The notes under the pieces: generated by a model | Seen by the model: only the letters and a program-made list of their open reading frames with translations | What the model was told of the DNA's origin: nothing | Database searches by the model: none | Shown here: piece after piece, positions 9,130 through 18,527 of the stretch | Numbering within the stretch: the first letter of the stretch is position 1 | How the letters are laid out: each line of letters starts with the position of its first letter | Made by a program: the position numbers and the translations under genes | From: Burkholderiales bacterium | Lineage (GTDB): Bacteria; Pseudomonadota; Gammaproteobacteria; Burkholderiales; Burkholderiaceae_E | Assembly: GCA_027487815.1 (NCBI GenBank) | Contig: JAIYCW010000017.1 | Span: forward strand, 124,001 to 188,000 | Direction of reading: 5' to 3' | DNA: 64,000 nt

Positions 9130-9884
9130 GCGCAGAGCCTCAACTTGCGGTGGACCAGCTCACCATGGCCTATGGCGATCGGGTGATTCAGCACGACATC
9201 AGCTTTTCAATTGCTGCCGGCGAGCGCTTCATCATCATGGGCGGCTCGGGCTGCGGCAAAAGCACCCTGCTCAAGCATCTGATTGGCCTGAATCAGCCAG
9301 CCAAAGGCACGGTCTGGTTTGCAGGTCAAGACCTGTGGGCAGGCAGCGAAGAACAGCGCCAGGCCTTGTGTCGCCAGTTCGGGGTGTTATATCAGTCCGG
9401 AGCGTTGTGGAGCTCGATGAGCCTGGCTGAAAACATCGGCATGCCGATTGCGCAATACACCGGCCTGCCAAGCGCGGATGTGGATGAGCTCGTGCAGCTC
9501 AAACTTGCCTTGGTTGGGCTGGCAGGCTATGGCAACTACCTGCCTTCGGAAATCAGCGGTGGAATGAAAAAACGGGCGGGTCTTGCCCGGGCGATGGCGC
9601 TCGATCCCCAGATCCTGTTTCTTGACGAGCCCTCGGCAGGTCTGGACCCGTTATCGTCCCGCCTGCTCGATGATCTGATCCTCGAACTCAATGCTTCTTT
9701 AGGCACGACTTTTGTCATAGTGACCCACGAACTTGCCAGTATTTTTGCGATTGGCAGCCGGGCGATTTTCCTGGATGCCAAAACCAAAACCGTGCTTGAT
9801 GTGGGTGCCCCCAAAGAGCTTTCCGAACATTCCGAGCATCAGGTCGTACGCGAATTCCTGAATCGTGGACAATTCACCGCATGA
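9126..9884 (+). CDS. mlaF: MCE lipid ABC transporter ATP-binding protein (MlaF family)
   Basis: ATPase subunit of the MCE transporter, about 252 residues. Walker A GGSGCGKST is at residues 39-47, with signature SGGMKKRAGLARA and Walker B LFLDEPSAGLDP; the switch His follows in VTHE. The GTG at 9126 is chosen because it overlaps the mlaE stop (GTGA), giving the usual MlaF N-terminus. The frame is open further upstream inside mlaE, but that part reads as low-complexity Arg/His-rich shadow sequence. It ends in an ATGA overlap with mlaD. Confidence 0.93.
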   Translation: MSAEPQLAVDQLTMAYGDRVIQHDISFSIAAGERFIIMGGSGCGKSTLLKHLIGLNQPAKGTVWFAGQDLWAGSEEQRQALCRQFGVLYQSGALWSSMSLAENIGMPIAQYTGLPSADVDELVQLKLALVGLAGYGNYLPSEISGGMKKRAGLARAMALDPQILFLDEPSAGLDPLSSRLLDDLILELNASLGTTFVIVTHELASIFAIGSRAIFLDAKTKTVLDVGAPKELSEHSEHQVVREFLNRGQFTA

Positions 9885-10966
9885 GTAAACCGCGTTACAG
9901 CCTGTTGGGCGCCTTTTTGATTGGTGCGCTGATCATCAGCGTGATCGGCCTGGCCATGTTTTTTGGCGGTAATCTTGGCAGCGACAAAACCCGCGCGGTC
10001 ATGGTGTTTCGCGGCAATGTCACCGGCCTTGAAATTGGTACACCTGTGCAGTTTCGCGGGATGAAGATTGGCGAGGTCAAGCGCGTACGCACGATTTATC
10101 AGCCCGATTCCAAGCAGGTGCTTTTCCCCGTCTACGCTGAGTTCACCGGCAAGATCGAAATCCCCGGTTACGACAAGCTCGCCAACTCCGATGGGGTGAG
10201 GGCCGCCTGGATCAGTGGCATGGTGGAGCGCGGTTTGCGGGCCCAGTTACAAACCAAGAGTTTTGTCACCGGTCAGCAAATGATCATGCTGGACTTTGTC
10301 GATGACAACGAAGCGGTGTATAGCAAGATTGAAGGTGATTTGCTGGAGATCCCCACCGTGCGTTCGCCCAATGAAGCGCTGGTCGATACGGTGCGTGAGT
10401 TGCCAGTGCGCGAAATTGTGGTGCAGGCTCAAGGCCTGCTCAGCAACATGAACAAGCTGATGGCTGGAGAGGGTGGCAAGCCCGGAGTATTACCCCAAAC
10501 CCTGGCGCAATTCGCCCAAACTGCCAAAGCCCTGGAAACCCGATTGCCGCTGCTGACGACCGAGCTGCAGTCAACCACCCGTGAGATTCGCGAAACCCTC
10601 GCAGGCGCACGCACCGCCATGGATGGCCTCAACAAAACCGCGGCGATGATCGCGCAGCGCACCGATTCGCTCGGTGCCCAACTTGATACCGGTGTGCGAG
10701 ATTTTTCTTCCCTCACGCAACGCGCGCAAACCAGCCTGAGCCAGTTTGATCGCTCGTTGGGGCGTATCGAGCAATCGTTGGGTCGCATGGATTCGAGCCT
10801 CGCACAACTCGATTTTGCCTTGAGCGAAGATGCGCCGCTTGGCTCGGGGCTGAACCAGACCATGCGGCAAATCGAGGCAGCCTCACGCTCCTTGCGATTC
10901 ATGAGCGATGCCCTGCAACGCCAACCCAATAGCCTTGTGTTTGGAGCGCCTGTTGAAAAGCCCTGA
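9881..10966 (+). CDS. mlaD: MCE-domain lipid-binding protein (MlaD family)
   Basis: Periplasmic, membrane-anchored substrate-binding subunit of the MCE transporter. At 361 residues it has an N-terminal anchor helix (about 8-30), an MCE domain (about 38-115, with VTGLEIGTPVQFRGMKIGEV), and a long C-terminal helical region rich in Gln, Ser and Leu, predicted to form a coiled coil. It is longer than E. coli MlaD (183 residues), so the helical tail probably forms a tube or needle as in PqiB- or Mce-type proteins. It overlaps mlaF by 4 nt and the lipoprotein gene by 14 nt. Confidence 0.92.
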   Translation: MSKPRYSLLGAFLIGALIISVIGLAMFFGGNLGSDKTRAVMVFRGNVTGLEIGTPVQFRGMKIGEVKRVRTIYQPDSKQVLFPVYAEFTGKIEIPGYDKLANSDGVRAAWISGMVERGLRAQLQTKSFVTGQQMIMLDFVDDNEAVYSKIEGDLLEIPTVRSPNEALVDTVRELPVREIVVQAQGLLSNMNKLMAGEGGKPGVLPQTLAQFAQTAKALETRLPLLTTELQSTTREIRETLAGARTAMDGLNKTAAMIAQRTDSLGAQLDTGVRDFSSLTQRAQTSLSQFDRSLGRIEQSLGRMDSSLAQLDFALSEDAPLGSGLNQTMRQIEAASRSLRFMSDALQRQPNSLVFGAPVEKP

Positions 10967-11699
10967 AGTTCACGCCCCGCACCTGCTGCATGACTGGCCT
11001 CGCGCCCGGCGGGCAAGCGCGGTCCTTTGCCTGGCCTTGGTCATGGCGGGCTGCGCATTGCCCGGCCCACAAGCACCAGCTCAGCTGTATGCGCTAAGCC
11101 TGCCCACACCAAACCTATCGCGAGAGACCGCCGCCGCTTCTGCCACCCCCGTATGCAGCTTGCAGTTTGCCTTGCGCGAACTCGAGCTCGCTGGCGCCTT
11201 GGATCGACCCGAAGTGATTTTGCGGCGCGATGGTCCGAGGCTTCAGGCCAGTGCGATGCATCTCTGGGCCGCGCCCCTGCGCTCCGAGCTTTCCCGCCTG
11301 CTGGGTGCGGGCCTGGAGCAATCGCTGCGTGGTGCCAGGCAATGGCCCTATCCGCTTCGCTTCGGCCAACGCCCGGATGTGTTGCTCTCGATGACTTTTG
11401 ATGACTTCACCCGCACCGGCGAAGCGATGGTTCTGAGCATGCGCTGGCAAGCCTGGACAATTCCCCTGGCTTCGCAACCCGCACGCTGGCTGGCTGGGCA
11501 AACCGTCCAGGTAACCCAATCAGCATCGCCTTTGAGCAACCAAGCCGGAGTTACCGATCAGGCGAGTCAAACCGTGGCGTTGATGAACAGCACTTTACGA
11601 AGCAGCATTGATCTGCTGGCCAAACAACTGATAAGCGATCCGGCAATCGCTCCCCTTTGCCAGCCTGCTACTTCGTCAGTCGGGTTACCCCGGAACTAG
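10953..11699 (+). CDS. ABC-type transport auxiliary lipoprotein of the MCE system (PqiC-like)
   Basis: Predicted outer-membrane lipoprotein, about 248 residues, the usual last gene of MlaE-F-D operons of this type. The frame is open further upstream, but the TTG at 10953 is preferred: GGAG lies 6 nt before it (10943-10946) inside the mlaD end, and it places a hydrophobic signal segment ([14 protein letters not shown]) with a lipobox Cys near residue 30. The mature part resembles the ABC-type transport auxiliary (PqiC) fold. The 3' end overlaps the convergent rpiA by 32 nt. Function as a partner of the MCE protein is inferred from gene order. Confidence 0.8.
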   Translation: MKSPEVHAPHLLHDWPRARRASAVLCLALVMAGCALPGPQAPAQLYALSLPTPNLSRETAAASATPVCSLQFALRELELAGALDRPEVILRRDGPRLQASAMHLWAAPLRSELSRLLGAGLEQSLRGARQWPYPLRFGQRPDVLLSMTFDDFTRTGEAMVLSMRWQAWTIPLASQPARWLAGQTVQVTQSASPLSNQAGVTDQASQTVALMNSTLRSSIDLLAKQLISDPAIAPLCQPATSSVGLPRN

Positions 11700-12375
11700 A
11701 CCCGACCAAAGCCAGATCCGCGCCCTCAAGCGCAAACAACCCAACCGCCACCACACCGGGCCACTGATTGATGGCCGTCTCCATCGCGGCTGCATCGGTG
11801 ATGTGCAGTCCACTGACATCAAGAATGTGATTGCCGTTGTCGGTGACTACCGCCTCGCGCCAACGCGGCTCGCCGCCCAATCCGCGCAGGCGTTTTTCGA
11901 TCGAAGCCCGGGCCATGGGAATCACTTCAACAGGCAGGGCAAACCGCCCCAGCACCTGAACCACCTTGCTTTGATCAACGATACAAACAAACCGCTCACA
12001 AGCCGCGGCTACAATTTTTTCGCGGGTGAGCGCCGCGCCACCGCCCTTGATCATTTGCAGCGCCGGATTGATCTCATCGGCACCATCCACATACACCGGC
12101 AAGCGTCGCCCTTGCGCGACCACCTCATTGAGATCAAGCACCTCTATACCCAGAGCCTGAAGGCGAGCAGTGCTGGCAAGCGAGCTTGATACGGCTGCGC
12201 TTACCAGGCCAGGCTTTTCACCCAGCGCTTCAATAAAAAAATTAACCGTCGAGCCGGTACCTACACCGATAATCTCGCCCGGCACGACCTCGGCAAGTGC
12301 GGCACGGGCCACTTCGCGCTTGAGCGCATCGGCCGGGCTCAATTCACCTGCGGCCAGTGTTGAATGTGTTGTCAT
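11668..12375 (-). CDS. rpiA: Ribose-5-phosphate isomerase A
   Basis: Interconverts ribose-5-phosphate and ribulose-5-phosphate in the pentose phosphate pathway. At 235 residues it is the usual size. Family motifs are all present: the phosphate loop [11 protein letters not shown] (residues 37-47), DGADEI and [14 protein letters not shown], which hold the catalytic acid and Lys. The start is 9 bp downstream of the HDOD gene on the same strand, so it may be transcribed with the end of the flgB operon. The last 32 nt overlap the convergent lipoprotein gene. Confidence 0.95.
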   Translation of the reverse strand: MTTHSTLAAGELSPADALKREVARAALAEVVPGEIIGVGTGSTVNFFIEALGEKPGLVSAAVSSSLASTARLQALGIEVLDLNEVVAQGRRLPVYVDGADEINPALQMIKGGGAALTREKIVAAACERFVCIVDQSKVVQVLGRFALPVEVIPMARASIEKRLRGLGGEPRWREAVVTDNGNHILDVSGLHITDAAAMETAINQWPGVVAVGLFALEGADLALVGSSSGVTRLTK

Positions 12376-12384
12376 GGGCGAATT

Positions 12385-13584
12385 CTAGCCCGCTGGCAAG
12401 TCCGCTGTCTGGAGGGCACGCATCGCTGCCCGGTTGCACTGTTCAACCGAAAGCACTGCATTCATCAAATAGTCGGGTAATTCGGGGCTGGGGCCTTGTT
12501 CGATGGCTTGCGCAATCGCCAGATAGGGAGCATGCGGGCCATCACCATCCACCAAAGCGGCGCGCACCGAGTCAGGCACATAAAGCGTATTAAATAGCGT
12601 GGCGAAATTCTCTTTAAACAGCTTATCCAGGAAAGAAAACACGCCAAGAATAAACATCTCATCGCGCAACGATTCATCCTGCCCCTGCGCCACCAGGCTT
12701 TCAAGAAACAGGCCGCGCCGAAAGGATGCAAACATCAGGGGTCGCAAATTCTGATTCTTGCAGGAGTGTGCGAGCAGCAAAACCAACCAGCGCTTCAGAT
12801 TGGCAAACCCCAGCATCATTACCGCATGCCGGAAGGATTGCACCTCTACCCGCAGCCCAAAACCCGGCGAGTTCACATAGCGCAGCAGCTTGAATGCCAG
12901 CGCCGGATCACGGCGAATTACTTCCTCCATATCAACCAGATCGGCTTGCTTGTCGATCAGCTGGATCAGGCGGGTCACGGTGGAGAAGTCGGCATTGCTG
13001 CTGGCGCTGGTGGTGTGGCGGGCGGTATCTTCCGCAGGCCAGCCTGCGATGGCGACAGCGCCAGTTGCGAAACACCGCTCCATCAGGGCAATACTGGTCA
13101 CGCCAACCTGCGCATAGGGCACCGAGCGGATTGCAGAACCTACCGGGGGTGGCGCACCAGGCGGTAACTTCAGGCGGCGGTCATGGGCCACATCAATCAT
13201 CGCCATGGTAAACATCGAGGCCAGCTCAGGCCCCAGGGGCGTGAGGGTTCGGCCACCAATAGTGAGCTTTAACTGTTTGCGCACCAGCTCGGGCACCAGG
13301 GCCCGAAGCTCGGGTCGCTCAAGCTCCAGGGCCGGCAATTCGAGCCACACATGGGGATGCGGCACCAGAGTACCGAGATCGGCGCCATACACCCCATCGC
13401 GAATGCTTAACAACACCGGAGTGGAATGTTCGGGCGTCATCGCCGCAAAATCACTGTAGATCGCAGCCACGGACATGTTGGCTTGCTGCGGCGCAACGAC
13501 CACCCGCGAAGCCATGACATTGCGCTTGGCATCAACAATCGGGCTGTAACCGATCAGGCAATTGGCGAGAAATGCGTCACTCAT
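12385..13584 (-). CDS. HDOD-domain signalling protein with degenerate EAL-like N-terminus (YuxH type)
   Basis: A 399-residue cytosolic protein. Residues about 1-185 resemble a degenerate EAL (c-di-GMP phosphodiesterase) domain without the catalytic E-x-L signature. Residues about 195-390 form an HDOD domain (DMEEVIRRDPALAFKLLRYV then HAVMMLGFANLKRWLVLLL). This architecture matches the EAL-plus-modified-HD-GYP signalling family, whose biochemical activity is mostly unknown and probably non-catalytic. It starts 2 bp after flgL and ends 9 bp before rpiA, so it is probably expressed with the flagellar hook operon. A role in c-di-GMP or motility signalling is inference from neighbours. Confidence 0.85.
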   Translation of the reverse strand: MSDAFLANCLIGYSPIVDAKRNVMASRVVVAPQQANMSVAAIYSDFAAMTPEHSTPVLLSIRDGVYGADLGTLVPHPHVWLELPALELERPELRALVPELVRKQLKLTIGGRTLTPLGPELASMFTMAMIDVAHDRRLKLPPGAPPPVGSAIRSVPYAQVGVTSIALMERCFATGAVAIAGWPAEDTARHTTSASSNADFSTVTRLIQLIDKQADLVDMEEVIRRDPALAFKLLRYVNSPGFGLRVEVQSFRHAVMMLGFANLKRWLVLLLAHSCKNQNLRPLMFASFRRGLFLESLVAQGQDESLRDEMFILGVFSFLDKLFKENFATLFNTLYVPDSVRAALVDGDGPHAPYLAIAQAIEQGPSPELPDYLMNAVLSVEQCNRAAMRALQTADLPAG

Positions 13585-13586
13585 GA

Positions 13587-14498
13587 TTATAGGTAGTCAA
13601 ACAATGACATCCGCGCCACCTGCGAATAGGTTCGCATCGCGGCTTCCTGCGCCGTTTGCAAGCCGCTCAGCTTGCTAATGGCCATGGCGTAGTCAAGATC
13701 GGTAAGTTCGGAGATCCGGGTTTGCGAATTCAGCGCACCGGTTTCAATCAGGCGTTCGCGGCTGTCCACCAGGCGCAGTTGCTCACCCACGTCTGTGCGC
13801 CGCAAGGCCAATCGTTCAAGCGCCGCATCTACCCCATTGAGACCCTGGTTTGCCGCTGCCAGCGAGCTGGCATTGGTTGCCGTGGGCGAGTTGAACGCGG
13901 CAATCGTATCGCTCAATGCTTTGAAAATACTGGTGGGTGTCCCGTTCACATCCAAATTCATGAAGGTCGCAGCGCCGTCCTGGGTCGTCGACAACACCGG
14001 ATCTGTGCCCAACACCTGCTGACCGGTCTGTGGTGTGTAAGTCACCGTGGTGCCCTGCTGAAACGGAGCCTGCGCTGAGCCAGCGCCACCAAAGATGTAT
14101 CCGCCTGCGCCATCGCGCCGATTCGCCACAGAAAGCAATTCATCATGAATGCCCTGCAACTGCTGGCCAATCAAACGACGATCTGCTGTTGTCAGCGTTC
14201 CGTTTGCGCCTTGCAGGAGGAGCTCCCGGGCATTTTGCAAAAGTTCCACGCCTGTGCCCAAGGCGCCTTCCGCCTGGCTTAACATCAGCTTGGCAAAGCC
14301 GGTCATGCGCTTTTCATTTTCCAGCCTCGATTGCTGCGCGCGCAAGCGTTCAGACTCTGCAGCAGCCGCCGGATCGTCAGCAAGACTCACCAGACGGTTG
14401 CCCGTGGATAGCTGATTTTGCAGCTTGACCATGTCGGTCTGGCGCTGCCCCATCGACGCAATTGCGCGGTCAAACGCTGTCGAACTGGCTACTCGCAT
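13587..14498 (-). CDS. flgL: Flagellar hook-filament junction protein FlgL (HAP3)
   Basis: Second junction protein between hook and filament, secreted by the flagellar export apparatus. Its 303 residues show the flagellin-like N-terminal coiled coil (KLQNQLSTGNRLVSLADDP) and a C-terminal helix ending RTYSQVARMSLFDYL. A mid-protein segment GGYIFGG is typical of FlgL. It is the last structural gene of the flgB-flgL operon, 46 bp after flgK, and only 2 bp before the HDOD gene. No sigma-28 site is visible before it, so it depends on upstream transcription. Confidence 0.95.
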   Translation of the reverse strand: MRVASSTAFDRAIASMGQRQTDMVKLQNQLSTGNRLVSLADDPAAAAESERLRAQQSRLENEKRMTGFAKLMLSQAEGALGTGVELLQNARELLLQGANGTLTTADRRLIGQQLQGIHDELLSVANRRDGAGGYIFGGAGSAQAPFQQGTTVTYTPQTGQQVLGTDPVLSTTQDGAATFMNLDVNGTPTSIFKALSDTIAAFNSPTATNASSLAAANQGLNGVDAALERLALRRTDVGEQLRLVDSRERLIETGALNSQTRISELTDLDYAMAISKLSGLQTAQEAAMRTYSQVARMSLFDYL

Positions 14499-14544
14499 TA
14501 CGCCACCTCGTTAATGGTCATGAGTAAATGAATACGCAACATGC

Positions 14545-16431
14545 TTAGCCCGCCGTTTGAAGGATGGTGTCGAACAGGGTCTGCGCAGTTTGCAGAAGTT
14601 TGGCTGCCGCCTGGTAGGCCTGCTGGTACTGCATCAGGCGAGCCGCCTCCTCATCAAGATTGACGCCGCTGATGTTGTCGCGCACTGTTTTGGCATCGTT
14701 AAATGCCTGTTGCGACATGTTGGCCGACACCGAGGCAATACTGGCTCGCGAACCGACGTCGGCGATCAATTCAGAGAACCGATCGGTCAGGCTGCGACCG
14801 CCAGCGATATTGCCATCCACTGCTTCAAGCATGGCACGCGCATTGCGATTGTCGGTTGTTGCGGCCGCAGTGGGGTCCAGGCGCAAAGTATCGCCGGCTG
14901 CAGGATTGCCTTTCAGACTCAGGCTCCATCCGTTGAACTGCAGCGGGGTGCCTGGCGTGTAGGTCTGCCCAGTCAGATTCCCGGTGCCGGTGCCGGTAAT
15001 GTTGTATGTGGTTGGGCTGGTAAAGGTGATGCTGACCGGCGCAGCGCTGTTTGCCGCCGAGGCGTCATGAGTAAAGGCCTGCAGAGCCACATCACCCTGA
15101 TTGGTCGAGCCAAACTGAGGCATCAAACCATAGCCGCTGGCAATTTTGGATGAGGAAGACAAACTCATCGAAAACCCGGATGCCATCATCGAGCCCGAGC
15201 GCACCAAAAAGCGATCACCAATATTGGCGCTGCCGCCGGCTTGTGAAATCGTGAGGCCATCAATCGTTTGTGGCAGGCTGGTGTAAAGCGTGCTGCTGTT
15301 ATCCGAGGTGCGGGTCACCAGCCAGCCTGCGCTTTGCCGGCTGATCGAATAATCCGAGGCCTGCACTGCCGAGCCGTCGGCCATGACCACATTCAAGCTG
15401 CCTGTGCCGGTATTGTCGGTCGCCGAGGTCACCACAGGCGGAGTGATCGTGAACATGTTTTGGCTGCTGGCACCGCTTGCACCATTGGCATCCACTCCGC
15501 GGCGTTGCAACTCGTTGAACTTGGTGGCCAGTGCCGCTGCCATTTGCCCCAGGCTGGCCTTGGCAGCAGCCAGATCGCTATCGCGAAACTCCAGCAATCC
15601 GGCCAACTCACCGCCACCCAGGGAGCCACCATCAACCGGCACCGCTGCACCCAGCGTGCTCATCACCAATTGCTGCTTGGTGGGATCCATCGGATCGGCC
15701 CGGGTGGTGAACTTGGCCACTGAGCCAGTGACCACAAGAGCCTGCCCGCCAGAAGCAAACAGGCTGACCGTATTGTCCGGATTGATATAGGCGTTGGCCC
15801 GGATCGACTTGTTGACCTCGGTCACCAGAAAGTCGCGCTGATCCATCAAATCATTCGGGGGTTGCCCGCTGCCACTTTGCAAGGCAATTTCATTATTCAG
15901 GGTCGATAAGCGGTTAAGCAAATCATTCAGGCGTCCGGCCGATCCAGCGATGCGGGTATCGGTCTGATACCCAAGTTCACGCAGTTGATTGTCTGCATCG
16001 CGAATACTGCGCGCCAGGCTATCGGCAGAGCGATAAGCCACCAGGCGCGCCGAAGCATCAAATGGGCGGTTGACCAGATCAGTGAGGCCCGCGCGAAAGT
16101 TATCGAGCCCTGCCCCCACTCCGGTTTCACGGTCGGCAAACAACTTGTCCAGGCGTGCCAGCTGCTGCGAGCGTGCGGTATCGGCGGCTGAAGAAGATTG
16201 GTTCAGCGCAACCTCACGTTCCACGAACTGATCGTAGCTGCGCCGCACAGTGGTGATTTCCACGCCGCGCCCGAAGAATCCAGCCCCCGTCATTGATCCA
16301 TCGAGGGAATTCTGAATCCCCTCCTGACGATGAAAGCCCGGGGTATTGACGTTGGCGATGTTGTGGCTCACCACATTGATCTGGCGATAGGCCGCGGTCA
16401 GTGCTGTTGAACCAATATTTAGCAGACCCAT
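14545..16431 (-). CDS. flgK: Flagellar hook-associated protein FlgK (HAP1)
   Basis: First hook-filament junction protein, 628 residues. The N-terminus LNIGSTALTAAYRQINVVSH continues into NIANVNTPGF, the rod/hook-family signature. The C-terminus (SGVNLDEEAARLMQYQQAYQ) is the conserved FlgK D0 helix. The variable central domains are Ser/Thr/Gly-rich. It starts 3 bp after flgJ in the same operon. Secretion uses FlgN as chaperone; the flgN gene is nearby at 24883. Confidence 0.96.
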   Translation of the reverse strand: MGLLNIGSTALTAAYRQINVVSHNIANVNTPGFHRQEGIQNSLDGSMTGAGFFGRGVEITTVRRSYDQFVEREVALNQSSSAADTARSQQLARLDKLFADRETGVGAGLDNFRAGLTDLVNRPFDASARLVAYRSADSLARSIRDADNQLRELGYQTDTRIAGSAGRLNDLLNRLSTLNNEIALQSGSGQPPNDLMDQRDFLVTEVNKSIRANAYINPDNTVSLFASGGQALVVTGSVAKFTTRADPMDPTKQQLVMSTLGAAVPVDGGSLGGGELAGLLEFRDSDLAAAKASLGQMAAALATKFNELQRRGVDANGASGASSQNMFTITPPVVTSATDNTGTGSLNVVMADGSAVQASDYSISRQSAGWLVTRTSDNSSTLYTSLPQTIDGLTISQAGGSANIGDRFLVRSGSMMASGFSMSLSSSSKIASGYGLMPQFGSTNQGDVALQAFTHDASAANSAAPVSITFTSPTTYNITGTGTGNLTGQTYTPGTPLQFNGWSLSLKGNPAAGDTLRLDPTAAATTDNRNARAMLEAVDGNIAGGRSLTDRFSELIADVGSRASIASVSANMSQQAFNDAKTVRDNISGVNLDEEAARLMQYQQAYQAAAKLLQTAQTLFDTILQTAG

Positions 16432-16434
16432 CGA

Positions 16435-17391
16435 TTACACCATCAGTCTGCGCAAGGCTATCGTGCGCTGAATTGTTTGTTCAAGTTTCTCGCCATAGCG
16501 TGGATCGGTGGCATAGCCCGAGCGCTGCATGCTTTGCGCATAGCCCTGCACTGAAATCGCCTCCTGTCCGCCACCCTGCTTGAGCACCTCACCGTAGCGG
16601 GCCTTGCCGGCCATCAGTCGTGACCAATCAGTGAACGCCTCAGCATAGGAGCCATAGGATCGGAATTTTTCAACCTGTTTGCGAGCCACGCCTCCGACAT
16701 ACTCGGTAGTCGTGACCTCCGCCACCGGCCCGGTCCATCCGGAGCCCGCTTTAATGCCAAACAGGTTATGTGCGCTGCGCCCATCCGCATGCCGAATCTC
16801 TTTGGCACCCCAGCCGCTCTCAAGCGCTGCTTGCCCCACAACAAACTCAGCCCGCACTCCGGTGGCTTTTTGCGCTTGCTCAGCATGCGACCACATCTTC
16901 TTGACGAACCCGGCCTGCTCAAGCTGGCCCGCGCCCGCCGCGCCGCGATACTCTTTTTGCAACTGTGCCGCAGCCGCCGCAGCCGCCGCAGCCATCGCTG
17001 CCTTTTGCTGATTGCCCATAGCCCCAACATCCGTAGTTGCGGGCTGATTGACGCTCAAGGGTGCGAGCTTGATCGCGTCACCCGAAGCCGCACTTGCCCC
17101 CATCCGCTGGCTGAGTTGCCGTGCAATGATATCGGCCAAACCACCGGGTCGGTTGCCCACCTTTTGTGAGAGCTGCTGATCCAGCATGCTTGTGGCCAGA
17201 TCCTCGGTGGAGCTCGAAAACAATCCGCTTTTTGGCATCGCATCGCGCATGCTCTTGAGCAGCATCTGGGTAAACATCGCTTCGAACTGCGTGGCGGCCT
17301 GGCGTACAGCAGCCTGCGGGTCTTTGGCCGCCGCCTGCTTGAGTTGATCGAGCGAGCGCCCGTCAATCGCCAATTGCCCTTGCAGATCCAT
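16435..17391 (-). CDS. flgJ: Flagellar rod assembly protein / peptidoglycan hydrolase FlgJ
   Basis: Two-domain rod-cap protein of 318 residues. The N-terminal rod-binding domain (about 1-110, FEAMFTQMLLKSMRDAMPKS) caps the growing rod. The C-terminal glucosaminidase domain (about 165-318) opens the peptidoglycan, with the catalytic Glu in AALESGWGAKEI and YGSYAEAFTDWSRLM downstream. An Ala-rich linker with nine consecutive Ala near residue 135 joins them. The start overlaps the flgI stop (TGATG). Confidence 0.96.
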   Translation of the reverse strand: MDLQGQLAIDGRSLDQLKQAAAKDPQAAVRQAATQFEAMFTQMLLKSMRDAMPKSGLFSSSTEDLATSMLDQQLSQKVGNRPGGLADIIARQLSQRMGASAASGDAIKLAPLSVNQPATTDVGAMGNQQKAAMAAAAAAAAAQLQKEYRGAAGAGQLEQAGFVKKMWSHAEQAQKATGVRAEFVVGQAALESGWGAKEIRHADGRSAHNLFGIKAGSGWTGPVAEVTTTEYVGGVARKQVEKFRSYGSYAEAFTDWSRLMAGKARYGEVLKQGGGQEAISVQGYAQSMQRSGYATDPRYGEKLEQTIQRTIALRRLMV

Positions 17392-18524
17392 CAGATGATC
17401 TCCAGCTCCGCTTTCAAACTGCCTGCAGCCTTCAAGGCTTGCAAAATTGCTATCAAATCGCCTGGCGTAGCGCCCAGCGCATTAAGCGCCTTGACCACAT
17501 CCGCCAGCTTGGGTGAGGGATTGATCATCATGACCGCGCCCCCATCCTGCTTAATCTGGATATCGGCACGCTCGGTGGCCACAGTAGAGCCCTGGGACAG
17601 TGCGCCGGGCTGACTAATCACCGGAGTTGTGGAAATTGTCACGGAAAGGTTGCCATGTGCCACAGCGCACTCGCTGAGCGTAACGTTCTGGTTCAGCACA
17701 ATCGAACCGGTGCGGGCATTCACAATCACCTTGGCCACCGGCGCTACACCGTTGACATCCAGCGCTTCAAGATCACCCAAAAAACCCACCCGCTGGGCTG
17801 GATCGGCAGGTAGCTTCACGCGAATCACCCGGGCATCCTGCGCGACCGCCCCACTTTCGGGAAACCGGCGATTTACCGCATCAGCAACTCGTCTGGCGGT
17901 TGCAAAATCAGTCGTCACCAGCTCGAGATTAATCGTCTCGCCCTGCAAAAACTGATTGACTACTGCACGCTCAACGGTGGCTCCTGCAGGAATCCGGCCA
18001 GCGCTTAAATGATTCACCTGCACCCGGCTTCCGGCTGCAGCCGCACCCGCACCACTCACCAGCACATTGCCTTGCGCCATCGCATAAATTTGGCCATCCG
18101 CGCCCCGCATTGGAGTAAGCAGCAGGGTTCCGCCTCGCAAACTGCGGGCATTGCCCAGTGACGAGACGGTGATGTCAATCTGCTGTCCGGGCTGCGCAAA
18201 GGCCGGCAGCTGGGTGGTGACCATCACTGCGGCGGCGTTACGCAGCTGCGGCGTCACACCGGGGGGCAAGGTAATCCCCAATTGCGAGAGCATGGACGCC
18301 ACCGATTGCGCTGTGAAGGGCGCTTGGGTGGTTTGATCGCCGCTGCCATCCAAACCCACCACCAAGCCATAGCCCAGCAATTGGTTGGGGCGCACGCCCT
18401 GGACTGTGGCCAACTCACGCAGGCGCTCGGCATGCGCAATACCTGGCAGCGTGGCGGCACTTACCAACATGCCACCCACAACAGCGAGCCAGCACAACTT
18501 GAAGGAGGAAAAAATCTTGTGCAT
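17391..18524 (-). CDS. flgI: Flagellar P-ring protein FlgI
   Basis: Periplasmic P-ring subunit around the rod, 377 residues, usual length. A Sec signal peptide (residues 1-32, ending LPGIAHA) precedes the conserved ERLRELATVQGVRPNQLLGY motif. It lies 3 bp after flgH and overlaps flgJ by 1 nt. The C-terminus DLIAILQALKAAGSLKAELEII is the normal FlgI end. Confidence 0.96.
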   Translation of the reverse strand: MHKIFSSFKLCWLAVVGGMLVSAATLPGIAHAERLRELATVQGVRPNQLLGYGLVVGLDGSGDQTTQAPFTAQSVASMLSQLGITLPPGVTPQLRNAAAVMVTTQLPAFAQPGQQIDITVSSLGNARSLRGGTLLLTPMRGADGQIYAMAQGNVLVSGAGAAAAGSRVQVNHLSAGRIPAGATVERAVVNQFLQGETINLELVTTDFATARRVADAVNRRFPESGAVAQDARVIRVKLPADPAQRVGFLGDLEALDVNGVAPVAKVIVNARTGSIVLNQNVTLSECAVAHGNLSVTISTTPVISQPGALSQGSTVATERADIQIKQDGGAVMMINPSPKLADVVKALNALGATPGDLIAILQALKAAGSLKAELEII

Positions 18525-18527
18525 GGT

